The position numbers and the translations under genes were made by a program. A DNA stretch of 64,000 nucleotides. It comes from Saturnia japonica. Taxonomy: Eukaryota > Arthropoda > Insecta > Lepidoptera > Saturniidae. The DNA lies in the NCBI GenBank assembly GCA_033032175.1, contig CM065318.1, forward strand, positions 3,286,001-3,350,000, read 5' to 3'. The notes below the pieces were generated by a model, which saw only the letters and a program-made list of their open reading frames with translations, searched no databases and had not been told where the DNA came from. Of this stretch, positions 36,193 through 47,930 are shown in pieces. The stretch's first letter is position 1. Each line of letters starts with the position of its first letter.

Positions 36193-37254
36193 TATATTAT
36201 AGCTATAACTCTAAAGCATCGAGCCTAACTCTGTAATAATGATCAAGAGCCTATTATTGACGACCCTTCAACCTTCAACGATAACAATACCTTTTAAGCC
36301 CTGACATCGTGGAATCGCGATTTTATACGAAATATTTTTTTCTAATCAAATTCTACTCGATATACTTTTCATGAACTTTATTAATAATATATTAATATAT
36401 GAAGAAAATACTATGTGCCCTTTATAAGCGTATTGCGTGAACGGAAGACTGTGAGATTTCGCACGGTTAAAGTTTATATGAAGGAGTGCAGAAAGCTAAA
36501 ATTTATCTATAATATCTGTTATTAATATATTAAATAAAATAAATTAACACTGCGAATCCTAACCCGATCAGTGCCATTGAATTTAGACCCTCCAAAATAT
36601 TGACATTGTCACTCAATGAAAAGTTGTTTAGGTTCATAATGTCAAACAGAAAATAGTCTATGATTAAAAAGCCGCTTGTCGAATTTTCGATCATTGGGCG
36701 ACCGGTAATATTAATTAAAGGGCATAATTCCGTAGCTGGCGTAAATTGTTGATAAATAGACATATAAAAAAATTGTATCATTTGTTGGTGTAGACAAAGA
36801 CCTTTTCGAAATTAAACGTTAATAGCAAATATTTCGAAACATCAAATTCTCATAGAATAAAAAGTTTTATCAAAGATAATTGCTACTAGATAAACAAAGT
36901 CGGAAAAGGTTAGGAAACGGTACCCAGAGATCCACAGAACCAGTCAGGAAATAAATTAATATGATTGATTACAAAACATTTTTAGCATGCGGTTCGTTTA
37001 TGGGTTACACAAATTTGACCATGTACCTGAATTCCGTTCTAAACTCTAATGTGGCTACCAATAAGGTTACGCAGGGATAAACATATCTTGGTTTTACTTT
37101 ATAATATTCTGTTTAATTCAATGACCCCTTAATATCTTAAAAAACGGTTTAAATATCTTCGAGATTTGCATAAATTTGATTTAAGATAGTCTGAAAACCT
37201 AACTTTAGAAATACTTAAACATAGTTAAACTAGTTTTCTTGATAAATCTTTTTC
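35671..37254. other. Last exchanger intron, left part
   Basis: AT-rich with the (TA)n run. A short minus-strand frame at 36530-36781 is not convincing. Confidence 0.4.
36117..36192. repeat. (TA)n microsatellite
   Basis: About 33 uninterrupted TA units after a short AAATAAATAAA lead, in the last intron of the exchanger gene. Confidence 0.98.
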
Positions 37255-37680
37255 AACCCAGGCAACTCGGCTATGGAATGCATTACTCTTACCAATAAGA
37301 CGTGCGCAATCACTTAATATATTTAAAAATTTAGTTAAGTATCACCATTTATCGCTTTAATCCTTTCTGTTGGTGCTTGTATGTATGTATATGTGTGTGT
37401 GTGTGTGCGTGTGTTTATGTATATATAATTTCATACTTTGTGTAGAGAATTGTAGCTTTTGATTTTATTGTTTATATATTTGTCCTTGTATTTGTAATTG
37501 TACGATATAAACTAGTCTATATTTATATTTCAACTATCTCGTTCTCGTGCTTTAAGCAATAAGGCCGCCTGTTGTTTCTGTTCCATTATCTTTTCTACTT
37601 TTTTTTTTTTATTGTACAGTGTATGTTTGTAACCATAAAGTATTTTCTATTCTATTCTATTCCTTTTTATTCAAAAATCA
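37255..37680 (+). pseudogene. LINE C-terminus and 3' tail (TRLWNALLLPIRRAQSL)
   Basis: 37264-37360 encodes TRLWNALLLPIRRAQSLNIF and KNLVKYHHLSL followed by TAA, the WNxLPxxIRxxxSLxxFK block found at the end of many LINE reverse transcriptases. A 3' UTR with a GT microsatellite (37379-37415) follows, ending in a (TTCTA)n tail near 37650-37670. It lies in the last intron of the exchanger gene. Confidence 0.78.
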
Positions 37681-38159
37681 ATTTACATCTTACATAGGAA
37701 TAACAAATTAAATCAAAGTTTAAATTAAAAACATTACATAAATATATTTTTTATTTAACTACATCTGGAAACGGCTGCAACGCCAACATTGCTAAACCGC
37801 CCTGTGCATAGTAAAGTACCTCGTAAATCTTTTGCAAAACGTGTGTCGGATTCACAAGCACTACATGCAGCAGTAAATTCTATTGTTAACGCAGCGAGAT
37901 CGTCTATCTAACACAATGATATTTTATAAGTAGATACGGCATTGCCGCTCTTTACATGCCGTCGTGAATGGTAGGCAACACTTCTCCTTTTTTGACAATA
38001 GAGTTTCCGCCTTACGCTGTGATTTCCTCTTTTGTTTCAACATGCTGATAACAAAATTTGTATCGTTTTAAAATTGCTTTTAGTGTGAGTATAACGCGTT
38101 TATTTATAAAACGTCATTGATCTAACACGACGGTAAATAATTCACTAGTGTTTCAAAGG

Positions 38160-38400
38160 AACACAGGACCATTTCTCAAAAAAGAAAACCAACTTCAATG
38201 ATTTTGAAGAGTTCCCTGGTGTATCTTCGAAGTTGAAGATCCAATGCCAATGAAATTGAAATGGGACCATCCTTGAGGATTCCTCTATCAAATAAAAAAT
38301 AATCATCCAAATTGTTTCATAAACAAAGAAGGTATGCCTGAATATCATTAAAAAGTAAATATACATTCGAATCGAGTTGTAACCTCCGGCTTTTTTTTTA
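38160..38400 (-). repeat. Copy of the CAGGGAACTC repeat family in the last exchanger intron
   Basis: The reverse complement has TTTCATTGGCATTGGATCTT, CAACTTCGAAGATACACCAG and GGTTTTCTTTTTTGAG in family order. Confidence 0.75.
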
Positions 38401-39022
38401 AATCTCCACCTACAAGTTTGAGCAGTAAAATCCATCCAGGAAAGTTTAAAATCTTTTGTTAGAACCTCTTTAGATGCCCAGGAAACTTTAGAAGTTACTG
38501 AACAACTCGAAGCGTAACTTTTGCGAGTAATTTTTATATCTGCTTAAACACAAAATTGACTCTTTTTATATAAATACAAATGAAAATTAATCTAGATGTA
38601 TAAAATTGACTTACCATAGTCCAGCGCAGAAGCTACTAAGGATAGAAAAGTGAAATTTGGGGTAAATGTTGACTTTATAATATTGTGTTTATGAAGGAGG
38701 TTGAGGGGGTTGGCAAAGTTTATATAAAAGTAATATTATTATGATTAGATTTTTTTAAAGTCGGCATTAATACTGTTCAAAGTAATTAATAAAATACGTA
38801 TTTCATCTTTTCTGAAATTAAATCTTTTAGGACTGAAAGGGATTTAAAAAACTATGTCAAATAACATTATACGGATCATATTTTTCGACATAATCAAAAA
38901 CACTTAATTCAGCGTTTTACAAAATTTTATATTTAAGGTAAGAAAGGGAGTAGTAAGAAAACAAAGTTTATACGTGGAATAATATTTTTGGGTAAGAATT
39001 GTTCTATGCGGAATGTTTCAGC

Positions 39023-39295
39023 GTTTTTTTTTTGTTACTGACCTTACTTTTGGCCTGAGGGCCCTATCCAAAAACAGAGCCGCTGATGACTTTTACAGCT
39101 TTACCGGGCTTGGGGGCGAGCGCTTAAGGCACTCAGCCGCGAAAGCGTGGGCAAGCACGCAAGGGTACCAAAGTGGCCGGACCTCGGCTTGGGCTTTTGC
39201 CGCAATTGAAAAGAAGTCGCGATCTGACTAATTCCCTATCTGTAAGATTCGAGCTAAACTAACATATAAATATTTAGCGGAAGTGAGGAACAGAG
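39023..39295 (-). mobile_element. Poly(A) retroposon copy
   Basis: A T-run followed by GAGGGCCCTATCCAAAAACA and GGGGGCGAGCGCTTAAGGCA, then a part matching the 5' region of the 9143-9507 copy (GCGATCTGACTAATTCCCTA, GATTCGAGCTAAACTAACAT). A clear target duplication was not found by eye. Confidence 0.8.
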
Positions 39296-39894
39296 TAAAT
39301 GCAGAGTATATCAAGTGCGATAAATACACGTTTTATAGCTAGTTGTGAAATGTTCCGTGTACTGCAGAATTAAACCAAAAAAACATAACACATAACAAAA
39401 ATATAATCTTTACATAAAAGAGTAAAATATTATATCATCTAAACCTAGACATAAAAATTAAGTCTTAAGAAAACAAAGTTATTAAAGTATTATTATACAA
39501 TAAATCAAATCAAATATATTATTTAATTATCATATTTGAAACTATACTTCATGTTCAGTTGCATTTATATACTTAACTAATTTATTACGTTTGCGAAGTT
39601 GATAAAATCTGTTGAAAACCACGACTGTAACCTACTTTATTTTATCGGTTCTAATGGCATGACCTTATTCTCTTAAAATGTTAGTCATAACCCTCCCCGG
39701 GGGAGCACGTAGTGAAAACGAAAACTTACGATTAAAAGAAAACCGTTTGATATTTATCATAGTAATTCAGCACACGACCTTGCCCCTAATATTGGGTCAA
39801 GTAAATGTCGACTAACATAAAAATTTATTATAATCATTTCATACCATAAATTTGGATGAAAATCACTTATTGACTTTGAAAATATATACCCTAT

Positions 39895-40625
39895 AATATA
39901 ATGCATACTTGCATACTAATATTATATATGCGAAAGTAAATCTGTCTGTTTTTTACGTTTTCATACCTAAACCGCTGAACCTATTTTGATAAATTTTGAT
40001 ATAGAGATAGACTGCACCTCGAGAAAGGACATAGGCTACTTTTAGTAACGGAAATAAAACTTGAAGTGACGAAAATAGGGAATGAAAAATTTTAAGAAGA
40101 AAGTAAGTCAATAAATATACCAGTGACGCATGTATATGTAATAGTGAAATGACATTGGTTTCCACGCCAACTAGTTTGTTGATTTATTGACATTGATATA
40201 CCTTAGATTAAAAGTACAATATAGATACCGTGCATAGTAGAAAGTTTTAAAGTTTTTATACTATTAAACTACGCAGTACGGCATAATTACTATTTTATTG
40301 TATGATATAGTGACAAACCCATCAATGATTATCTTTTCGTTTATCGTTCCGAGATCAGTCTGTGTATATCCATTAATACACAGACAAAGTCGCGGATACC
40401 AGCTATTATATAATAAAACAGTTAGACTATAAGAATCACGTAAAAATTTGTTAAATTTTAACCAATTCTCAAGCAATTTATATGATTCTTTCTACACGAG
40501 AAGTACACGTCCTTCCTTCATTTATAGTCTATAATAATTATTAATAATATGATTACAAATAAAATTACGAGACAAAAATAATTACTGCTTAATAGACGCG
40601 TGCGGAGCCGCGGGGCATCGCTAAT
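39895..40625 (-). repeat. Dispersed repeat copy, reverse orientation
   Basis: The right end reads, on the minus strand, TTAGCGATGCCCCGCGGCTC. The left end has ACTAATATTATATATGCGAA and CTAAACCGCTGAACC, typical of the tail of these elements. The middle is diverged. Confidence 0.55.
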
Positions 40626-40665
40626 TACATAATAATATTATTGACATGAATATTTAATTTTCCAG

Positions 40666-40909
40666 GTTACCTCTTCCATGGCTGTTATACGGCCTAATCA
40701 ATGGTGAACCAGTCCAAGTGAACTCAAAAGGGATGGTGTGTAGCATAGTGTTACTATTCGCAATGTTGCTCTTCGTAATCCTGAGCATAGCTTGCTTCAG
40801 GTGGAAAATGAACAAAGGCCTCGGATTCACTATGTTCTTTTTATATTTCGTATTCGTAGCGGTCAGCTTAGGTTTAGAGTATGGATATTTACACTGTCCA
40901 AGCGAATAA
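40666..40909 (+). CDS. Nckx30C: Nckx30C-like exchanger, terminal exon with stop codon
   Basis: The acceptor ttttccag is followed by G, which completes a glycine after the split GG of the previous exon (VTVG-LPLPWLLYG). It runs 80 more codons to TAA at 40907-40909. It encodes the end of the alpha-2 region (LPLPWLLYGLINGEPVQV), a membrane helix (GMVCSIVLLFAMLLFVILSI), the short basic loop CFRWKMNKGLG, the last helix FTMFFLYFVFVAVSLGLEY and a short tail (CPSE). The five exons total 1002 bases, exactly 334 codons with the stop, which supports every junction. The preceding intron is about 5.0 kb. Confidence 0.96.
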
Positions 40910-41008
40910 AATTTAACGTCCAAATAAAAACTTACAAATTGGTGTAAAAGTTTCAACTGTGGTTTGTATGAACGCGTGTAAAACATATTAAAATTGATGA
41001 GAAATAAA
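40910..41008 (+). promoter_or_regulatory. Likely exchanger 3' UTR with candidate poly(A) signals
   Basis: After the stop codon there are AATAAA hexamers at 40923-40928 and 41003-41008. The second leaves a UTR of more usual length. Which one is used, and whether the UTR continues further into the AT-rich DNA beyond, cannot be told from sequence alone. Confidence 0.4.
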
Positions 41009-42339
41009 CAAACGTTGACAGTTTATTTTCGAATACAAAGTAAATTGATAAATTGAATGATTAAAAAAATGTAATTTGAACAGGCTTTGTAAAAAAAAGC
41101 AGTGACTTATCACTGAACAACGAAAAACCAAATCTTTCGAATAATTAGTCAACGGTAAATTGGATAATAATATGAAAATGATATTTTAACAAGTAAATAA
41201 TAATCATACTTATATAAATATAAAGTTTACTAATTATAAAACAAATTAGAGAAAAAAACTTGATTTATTTTAGTTGTTTGAATGTCATAATAGCACAAAC
41301 AGTTTGTATAAATATTCGTATTGCTCAAAATGTTTTTTTTTTAAGTTGTGATTGCTTTGCTAAGTAGGTTATTTTAGATGTTTCTACATAATTGTAAGTC
41401 GTATCGCTTGTAATAGAAACTTATAATATATAATACGTTTATATAGAAACAAAGTGAAATACGTAAATGACCAGCGCGGCAACGCCATTACATTATATAA
41501 GTAAAACAAAACCCTATAATTCTTTTAAGTTTTATACTTGAACATAGTAACTTGGCAGATTATTTAAAAAAATGTTAAACCAGTGTAATTTAGCTAGCAT
41601 GTATAATTACAGTTTTATAATAACCGAATTGAAATATTAGTTACAAGTAACCTCCTTGACTAAACCCTAGAATTAATTATTAAAATAAATTACTTCATAA
41701 ATAACAGAATGGATCCAAAACCAATGGCAAATTATACCAACGAACTAAAAGATAAAGTAGGCAATTTAAAAAGTAGCAAAGTGGTCACATAAATGTCACA
41801 GGAGAAGAGTTAGTGATGATGCAAGTACTATAAACTTATTTTCAACAATGTATAACCTTTCGCTTGGAATCACTGACAATCTTTCCCTTTCCATCCTTCC
41901 ACCAAAATATCTAAATAAAGAGACTTTATATACTGCTTACATTTAAACATCTAGCGGTTTTCCATGGTGGATGTAGCAGTGGTGAAGAATCAAAGTTTTC
42001 AGAAAAGTAACTTACCATACTAAGAAGTTTTCATACTTTAATGGCAGTTCAAGAGAACAATGAAACATAAACGTAAGGTCCAACTGCACCGTACATAAAA
42101 GCTCACTGAGTGATATTTTAATAAACCCCACTTCATGCTTATTAAACTAAAACACTAATTTATAAATGTTTAAAGTCCAAAGAAGAAAATACATATTCAA
42201 GTGCAAATTAACAGATGAATTCAAATCAAACTTTAGTACACCTGTTTCCAAATGTTACTGCCATTGTAAATACTATACAGATATAGATATTGGTAAGACT
42301 TTTGGAATAAAACCATATTAGAACTATCGTGATGTGTGT
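41009..42339. other. AT-rich intergenic DNA downstream of the exchanger
   Basis: No recognised feature. The first part may still be 3' UTR. Confidence 0.4.
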
Positions 42340-42640
42340 TTCTAAGTACAAAAATAGCACCTATGGTGGAGAAGTTGAGGAATAATAGGTTGGCGTGGTG
42401 TGGATATATCATAAAGAGGGATGAAACTCATGTAACTAGAAGAGTGTTAAATTTGATTGACGGATATAAGAGTAGAGGAATCTTGAAAAACGTAAAGACG
42501 GATTGTGTAGGAAATGATATATGCAAGTAAGGTTAGAATACTCATATGACAGCTGATAGAGGAGAGGAAGAAAAAAAGATGTTGTACCCTGCTTAGGTGA
42601 GGTAAGAGCAAGGAGAAGATTAGAGTTTCTCAAAGATATA
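42340..42640 (+). pseudogene. Tail of another LINE with VEKLRNNRLAW signature
   Basis: MVEKLRNNRLAWCGYIIKRD, THVTRRVLNLIDGYKSRG and KTDCVGNDICK match, with decay, the C-terminal EKLRxxRLRWYGHVxRRD...RRVL region of RTE-type elements. After the stop, ATGACAGCTGATAGAGGAGA and GGAAGAAAAAAAGATGTTGTAC continue the same protein in another frame. Confidence 0.8.
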
Positions 42641-42680
42641 TAATATATAATATATCTATATATTATATATAATATAATAA
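42634..42680. repeat. AT-only near-perfect palindrome
   Basis: ATATAATATATAATATAT followed by C and then the mirrored TATATATTATATATAATAT forms a hairpin of about 18 pairs. It immediately follows the LINE tail at 42340-42640. Confidence 0.8.
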
Positions 42681-45600
42681 TAGTAGCCTATAGTTCGTTG
42701 GTGATTCTTGATAAACCCTCATCTCTTTTCTTTGAATCAACATCACGAAAAATTAGTTACGTTTATCGAGTTCATTAAAATCCTGTAACCATCATATAAA
42801 GTGCAAATTTGAATATTATAAAAATGATTGTTGATAATTATAATAAACTTGATTAGCAGTCGAAAAATTATCTTATATACAGGGGTGAACAACATTTTAT
42901 GTACTGCGAACAAATAATTTTATAATTGTATGTATAGTTAGAAGTCATATAAGTTTAAAGTAGTTTCTATATGAGTGTTAGTTGTTTATATGTATTATGT
43001 AGTATATTTAAACGCTTATGATGTCATTACTGATAAATACTAGTTATGATATATGACCATGTATATACTACTTACAAATATTTATAAAAATCATTATGTA
43101 TTTCATTATATCATAAGATATTGTCGTTGCAGTTTAAATTTCGATGTATCGTAAATAGAATAGATCGTATTTTTTTTACATATACTTGTAGAGTTAATAA
43201 AAATAATTGCAATACATATAGAAATGTAAGAATTGATCACAGAAACGATTAGATAGAAAAAAAAAGTCCCTTGTATTATACGTAATACTTGCATTCAATA
43301 AAACGTGCCTGAAAAACTTACTATGCAATGAAAATAGTTAATTGCCTTGCAGTTTTTTTATGTATATAGTATATACTACGGGAATTGAATACTTCAATTA
43401 AGAGTAGACAGGAAAAATAAGTATTTGAATATGAAATGATGGCAAAGTTAATACACTTTCCAAACGTCGACTCTCTAGACAATCTAGATGGCCTTAGACA
43501 GAAGAAAACTAACACAGACTCAAATATCAACCATATTGTTAAAGAGAAACTGATTCAAGTAAATAACATAATATTTACTGATAAATATTTGAATATATTA
43601 CATACTTCTATTATTGAAACCGATTCATTACAAAAGAATTCCATTACATTGAACGTAGGTTTAAATAAAAATCTTCCACCTTTAACATGAATATAGGGAA
43701 GAGATTAAATACAAAATAGTTTATAAGACTCTACAGACACTGGATGAATCTTCGGAGGTGTGTAAAAGAGTTGCTGTTAGTGTTCCTTCTTAAAATTATG
43801 AAGGTTGCTAAACTCAGAATTGAGAAAAAACTGGAGGAAGAAAGCGATAAAATTATTTGCCTTATGCTTGCACAAAATACAATATCGAAGGTATGTATGT
43901 ATCCGCAGGTGATCTAACGATTGAAAGACTTGTATAATAAAGTAAATTCCATTGATAATAACCAAAGAAAGATTTGTATTGTAAACCCGCCTATTTGAAA
44001 TAGCAATAAATAATATAGACTAGCTAGACGAATATTTATTATAATTATATAAGCTTTGATAAATTGTTGAAAATGTTTTACAAGCTGCAATAATCCATAC
44101 AATTCTTATTATAAATACTACGTACAATATATCAGAGTGTTTCCAAATATAAGGTATACGTATATTATTTTAAAGTAACATATTTTGGACTTTGTGGTGG
44201 CTTTTAACTATATTTATGTCTACAAAAATCTGGAGAATCCTAATGAAAATATTTGAATTTCACAATACATCAAAATGACTGTTGTCTTAAGAACAAAACA
44301 TGAAAAATGAATGCCAAGAAGTTTATTTATTAAATTAAGTTAATTATTAAATTATTTAACCAAAGTAAATTCAACATTGAAATTATGAAAACTCACGTAT
44401 CAAATGTGTTTATTTAAATTTAAATAAATCTTCTTCACCAAAAGAAATGAGCGTTGTCGTTGATAAAGGCAGCGTACTGAACAACACAAGAACGAATTAT
44501 ATAATATATAACATATCAAAATATGTGGGCGAAACTCAGCGCCTAGTTAAAATATTATAATGTTATATAAAAAGACCACTGCAAATCCCAAATATTTGAA
44601 TAGATATGAGAGTGAATTTTTACGATCTACAACCACATTTTAACACAGAGCCTACACTGTGAAATGCTTGCTAAAACTCTCATTTTATTGTTGTGAAGAT
44701 AGTCCCGTCCCATTCGATGTTATATGTCACATAACAACGAGTATGACTACACAAAGAAGTATATTTCTTAACGCGCAAAAAATGTGCACGCATCTACTTT
44801 TTTTTTTAAATTAAATATCCTAAGCAAAATGTATACTTTGCGATCACAAAAAAACATGAATCTAAGTGTCGTACTGTGACAAATAAACACATATCCGTAG
44901 ATACCGAACGTTTTTTGGTCATAATCTGTGATAACGACATGCTTATTACGTATTTATTAATCTATAGAGCGATTATCTGTACTATACTAAATCTCAAGTG
45001 ATCTTTAAAAGACATTCTACTAACGCTCTCATCTCCTCTCTTCATTTAATCTTCTATTACGTCGGGATAGAAGCGTTCGTAGAATGTGTACATCTCGCTG
45101 CCTTTTAAGAAGAATCAGATACCTCAGAATCAGATTTACGACAAAACTTTGATTTAGTGATTTTTTCGATAAATGCGACAAAATTTATTGTCAGTGTTTT
45201 ATACTAATACAACTGATCCAATGTTTACCCTATGAGTCTGTTACTGAGACCTCGGTTTTTCGCTGAAAAGGTATAAAAATTTAGATGCAACTGCTTGCTT
45301 ACAAGCTGCAACTAACATATCATAGTGTGGGTGAGACCAAAAGATGCAGGCTTTATGAGCAATCATTAAAGCCAATTTCGATAAAAGTGTAGTTAGATAT
45401 CTAATTCTCCCTCTACGGCAGCGATATCTGACTTGAGGGACCTGCTTTAAAATATTTATATAATGTAAATAAATAAGCTTGGATTTGATAATTGTCCTCT
45501 GTAGCTCGTGTAGTGGCACAACTGTTGAACTAAAATACGAAATTGATACAATAATAATTAATATGGGATCATATTTTAAAGTATGAACACCTGATCAATC

Positions 45601-47404
45601 CCGTTAAAGTATAGACAGTATTTGAAACATTCTTCCTCTACTTATTAAAATGTAACAATAATACCTATACATTTCTCTCTTTGTACATATTAAACTATTA
45701 AATGAAATTAGGATTTTAGTCAGTAGGTGGCGGTAGTCATTTTTCTTAAAAAATCTTCCATTTCTTCAATATTGTCTTAAAAACCTGTTTTCATCTCAAA
45801 AACACAACGTAGTTACATGTACCTACATTATAATAATCTATCATTTCCACCAGTTTTATTAAATTTACGAAAGCACCAAGTACCTAAGCGAACGTATCTT
45901 AATTATTATTTAAATAAACTAAAATTGCTAAACTATGCGCTAATAATACACTATTAACCACTAGTGATTTTTGTCTATCTCTCGATTAATGTAAGTTAAA
46001 CATCCTTCCATATGAATTATTTGTAGATAACGTTATCATTATTTGTAGTTATAGTGTAATCAAATTAAAATACGTATAATCAATAATATAATTCACGATG
46101 CGTATCAGCGTATTGATTCTACATGGCGTACTGTGAGATCAATGATCAATAGCTACTTGATTTTATTTTATGTGTTATGTAGGAAAATAGTTTGATAACT
46201 ACATATTTAGAAATATCCGTAAAAAATTCTAGTTACTGTTAATAATTCCTAAACAGAATTAAAAATTGATTGTGTGGTTTTATGAAACCACGGTAAAAGT
46301 GAAACTTTTTTTCTCATTATAGACATTTAACTAAAAATTCACAAATGAGTAATAGTCTATACACTACACGGTCAGTTGCTGCGAACTATAGGCGCCGCCA
46401 TCCCTACTCCGCGGCCGACCGTCACGCGACATGCAACACACAGACCAAAAAGTTTGAGACGATCTAATAAAATTTTAACTTTAATAAAATGTTATTATAA
46501 AAATAAGGCGTGCCCATAAAATATGCTATTAAACCAATATCGTTTACTGTATTCATGATGGTTGATTATATTCACCGTTTTCAGATTGTAAAACATATGA
46601 ATTATATAAAGCTATACGATGATACGCATTGTGTATATGATAAATGATAATAATTCCTTAGTCTTTCGCAAGCACTAGTAAGTATGGCGGACTTAACTAT
46701 GTTTACTTTATAATGAAATTTACTTAAATCTAACTTGTAATTTTTGAGATGTTCTATTTATATAGCAATGATAAAGTACAAACAAATGTACTGTTTCTTT
46801 TAAATTCTACTCATTATTGAGAAAGTTATTTAAATGTTGATCAGCAAATTCATTTTTATACTTTGAAATCAGTTAACATAGTAATTATTTTATGGGTTGG
46901 ATTTAAACAACTTTAGAATGCATTAGCCAATGCTAGCTACTTTTTAACATAAAAAGAAACAAAGAAATTTAAATCGAACCATATCTTTATAATAATAGGT
47001 AAGAAGAAATTAACAGTGTGATTAAAATATGCTAGTAATAGTGATTTGATATAGTATCCATTGAAAGAATTAATAATAAACAACTTAATTCCAATAACCA
47101 ATAACGTATATTTTAAAGTATTTTTTTAAAGATAACCTTAATATTATCACCCATAGTAGGAAATTTCCTTTTAACAAATTTTGGGTTTGCTGTTTGGGTT
47201 TCTCTATTGATCAACGGTAGTGGATGGCATATCTCTCGATTAGATCCATTACAATCAATATTTGTGTCGAAGTATTTTACCAGACCAGACTTTACAGTAC
47301 CAGAGAACATAAGACACGATTGCTTGCACTAGCGCTTACTCTCAGAGTGGATCTGCCACATAAGGGTTGAGTTGCGCGCCATTCCTAGTTAACAGTTTTA
47401 TAGT
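42681..47404. other. Long AT-rich stretch without recognised genes
   Basis: Contains unrecognised frames at 43436-43690 (+), 45241-45519 (-) and 47113-47310 (-), none with a family I know. A GC-rich island at 46375-46440 contains TCAGTTGCTGCGAAC and GGCGCCGCCATCC. Confidence 0.4.
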
Positions 47405-47930
47405 CTTACTAGCTGTTCCCGCGGCTTCGCTCACGTGTACTACAGAATGCCCGCTCGAATCTTGTTTCCCTGTTCCCGATTATTTTAAAGATAAAAATGC
47501 CTATTGTGGGTGTTCCTTAAAAGATAGATATATACTCTCGCTGACTTTTTTGTAGGTCTTTTTAATGTCTACAATTATTTAGTACGTTAATTTGCTATAT
47601 CTTTTATGGTTTACTCAGCGTAAGCCATTTAATCGCCCGAGTTGATTCACTATAACCAGTTATTTTTTTATTTGTGCGGAACCCTAATTCTTTTTCTAAA
47701 ATAAAAGTAGCCTAAGTTACTGCCTATAAAACCAGCTATCTATCAGTGAAAGTCCCGTCAACATCGGTCCAACCGTTTCGGAGATTACCCGGAACAAACA
47801 AACAGACAGACAGACAAAAATTAAAAAAATTGTTTTTTTTTGTTTTATATATCGTATATAATTTCATATGTATTTAGTAAAAAGCTGTTTTACAAGCAGA
47901 CACTTCAATTTTATTAATTGTATAGAATAC
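47405..47930 (+). repeat. Dispersed repeat, uninterrupted copy (empty-site paralogue)
   Basis: ACTAGCTGTTCCCGCGGCTT through GTCTACAATTATTTAG, AACAAACAAACAGACAGACA and on to TTCATATGTATTTAGTAAAA without a break. It gives the pre-insertion arrangement of the copy split at 13894-16498. Confidence 0.85.

Noticed and set aside
43436..43690. 84-codon plus-strand ORF and a following open piece to about 43790
   Set aside because: Rich in N, K, I and L as expected from AT-rich DNA. No motif recognised.
45045..45110. Minus-strand terminal-exon-like stretch (GSEMYTFYERFYPDVIED then stop)
   Set aside because: Short, and the other strand is also partly open. No upstream exon could be paired with it by eye.
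45241..45519. 92-codon minus-strand ORF
   Set aside because: Protein-like in places, but no recognised motif, no splice context and no supporting neighbour. Frames of this length are expected by chance in this much sequence.
47113..47310. 65-codon minus-strand ORF starting MFSGTVKSGLVKYFD
   Set aside because: Looks plausible, but no family, promoter or splice evidence supports it. Not strong enough to list.
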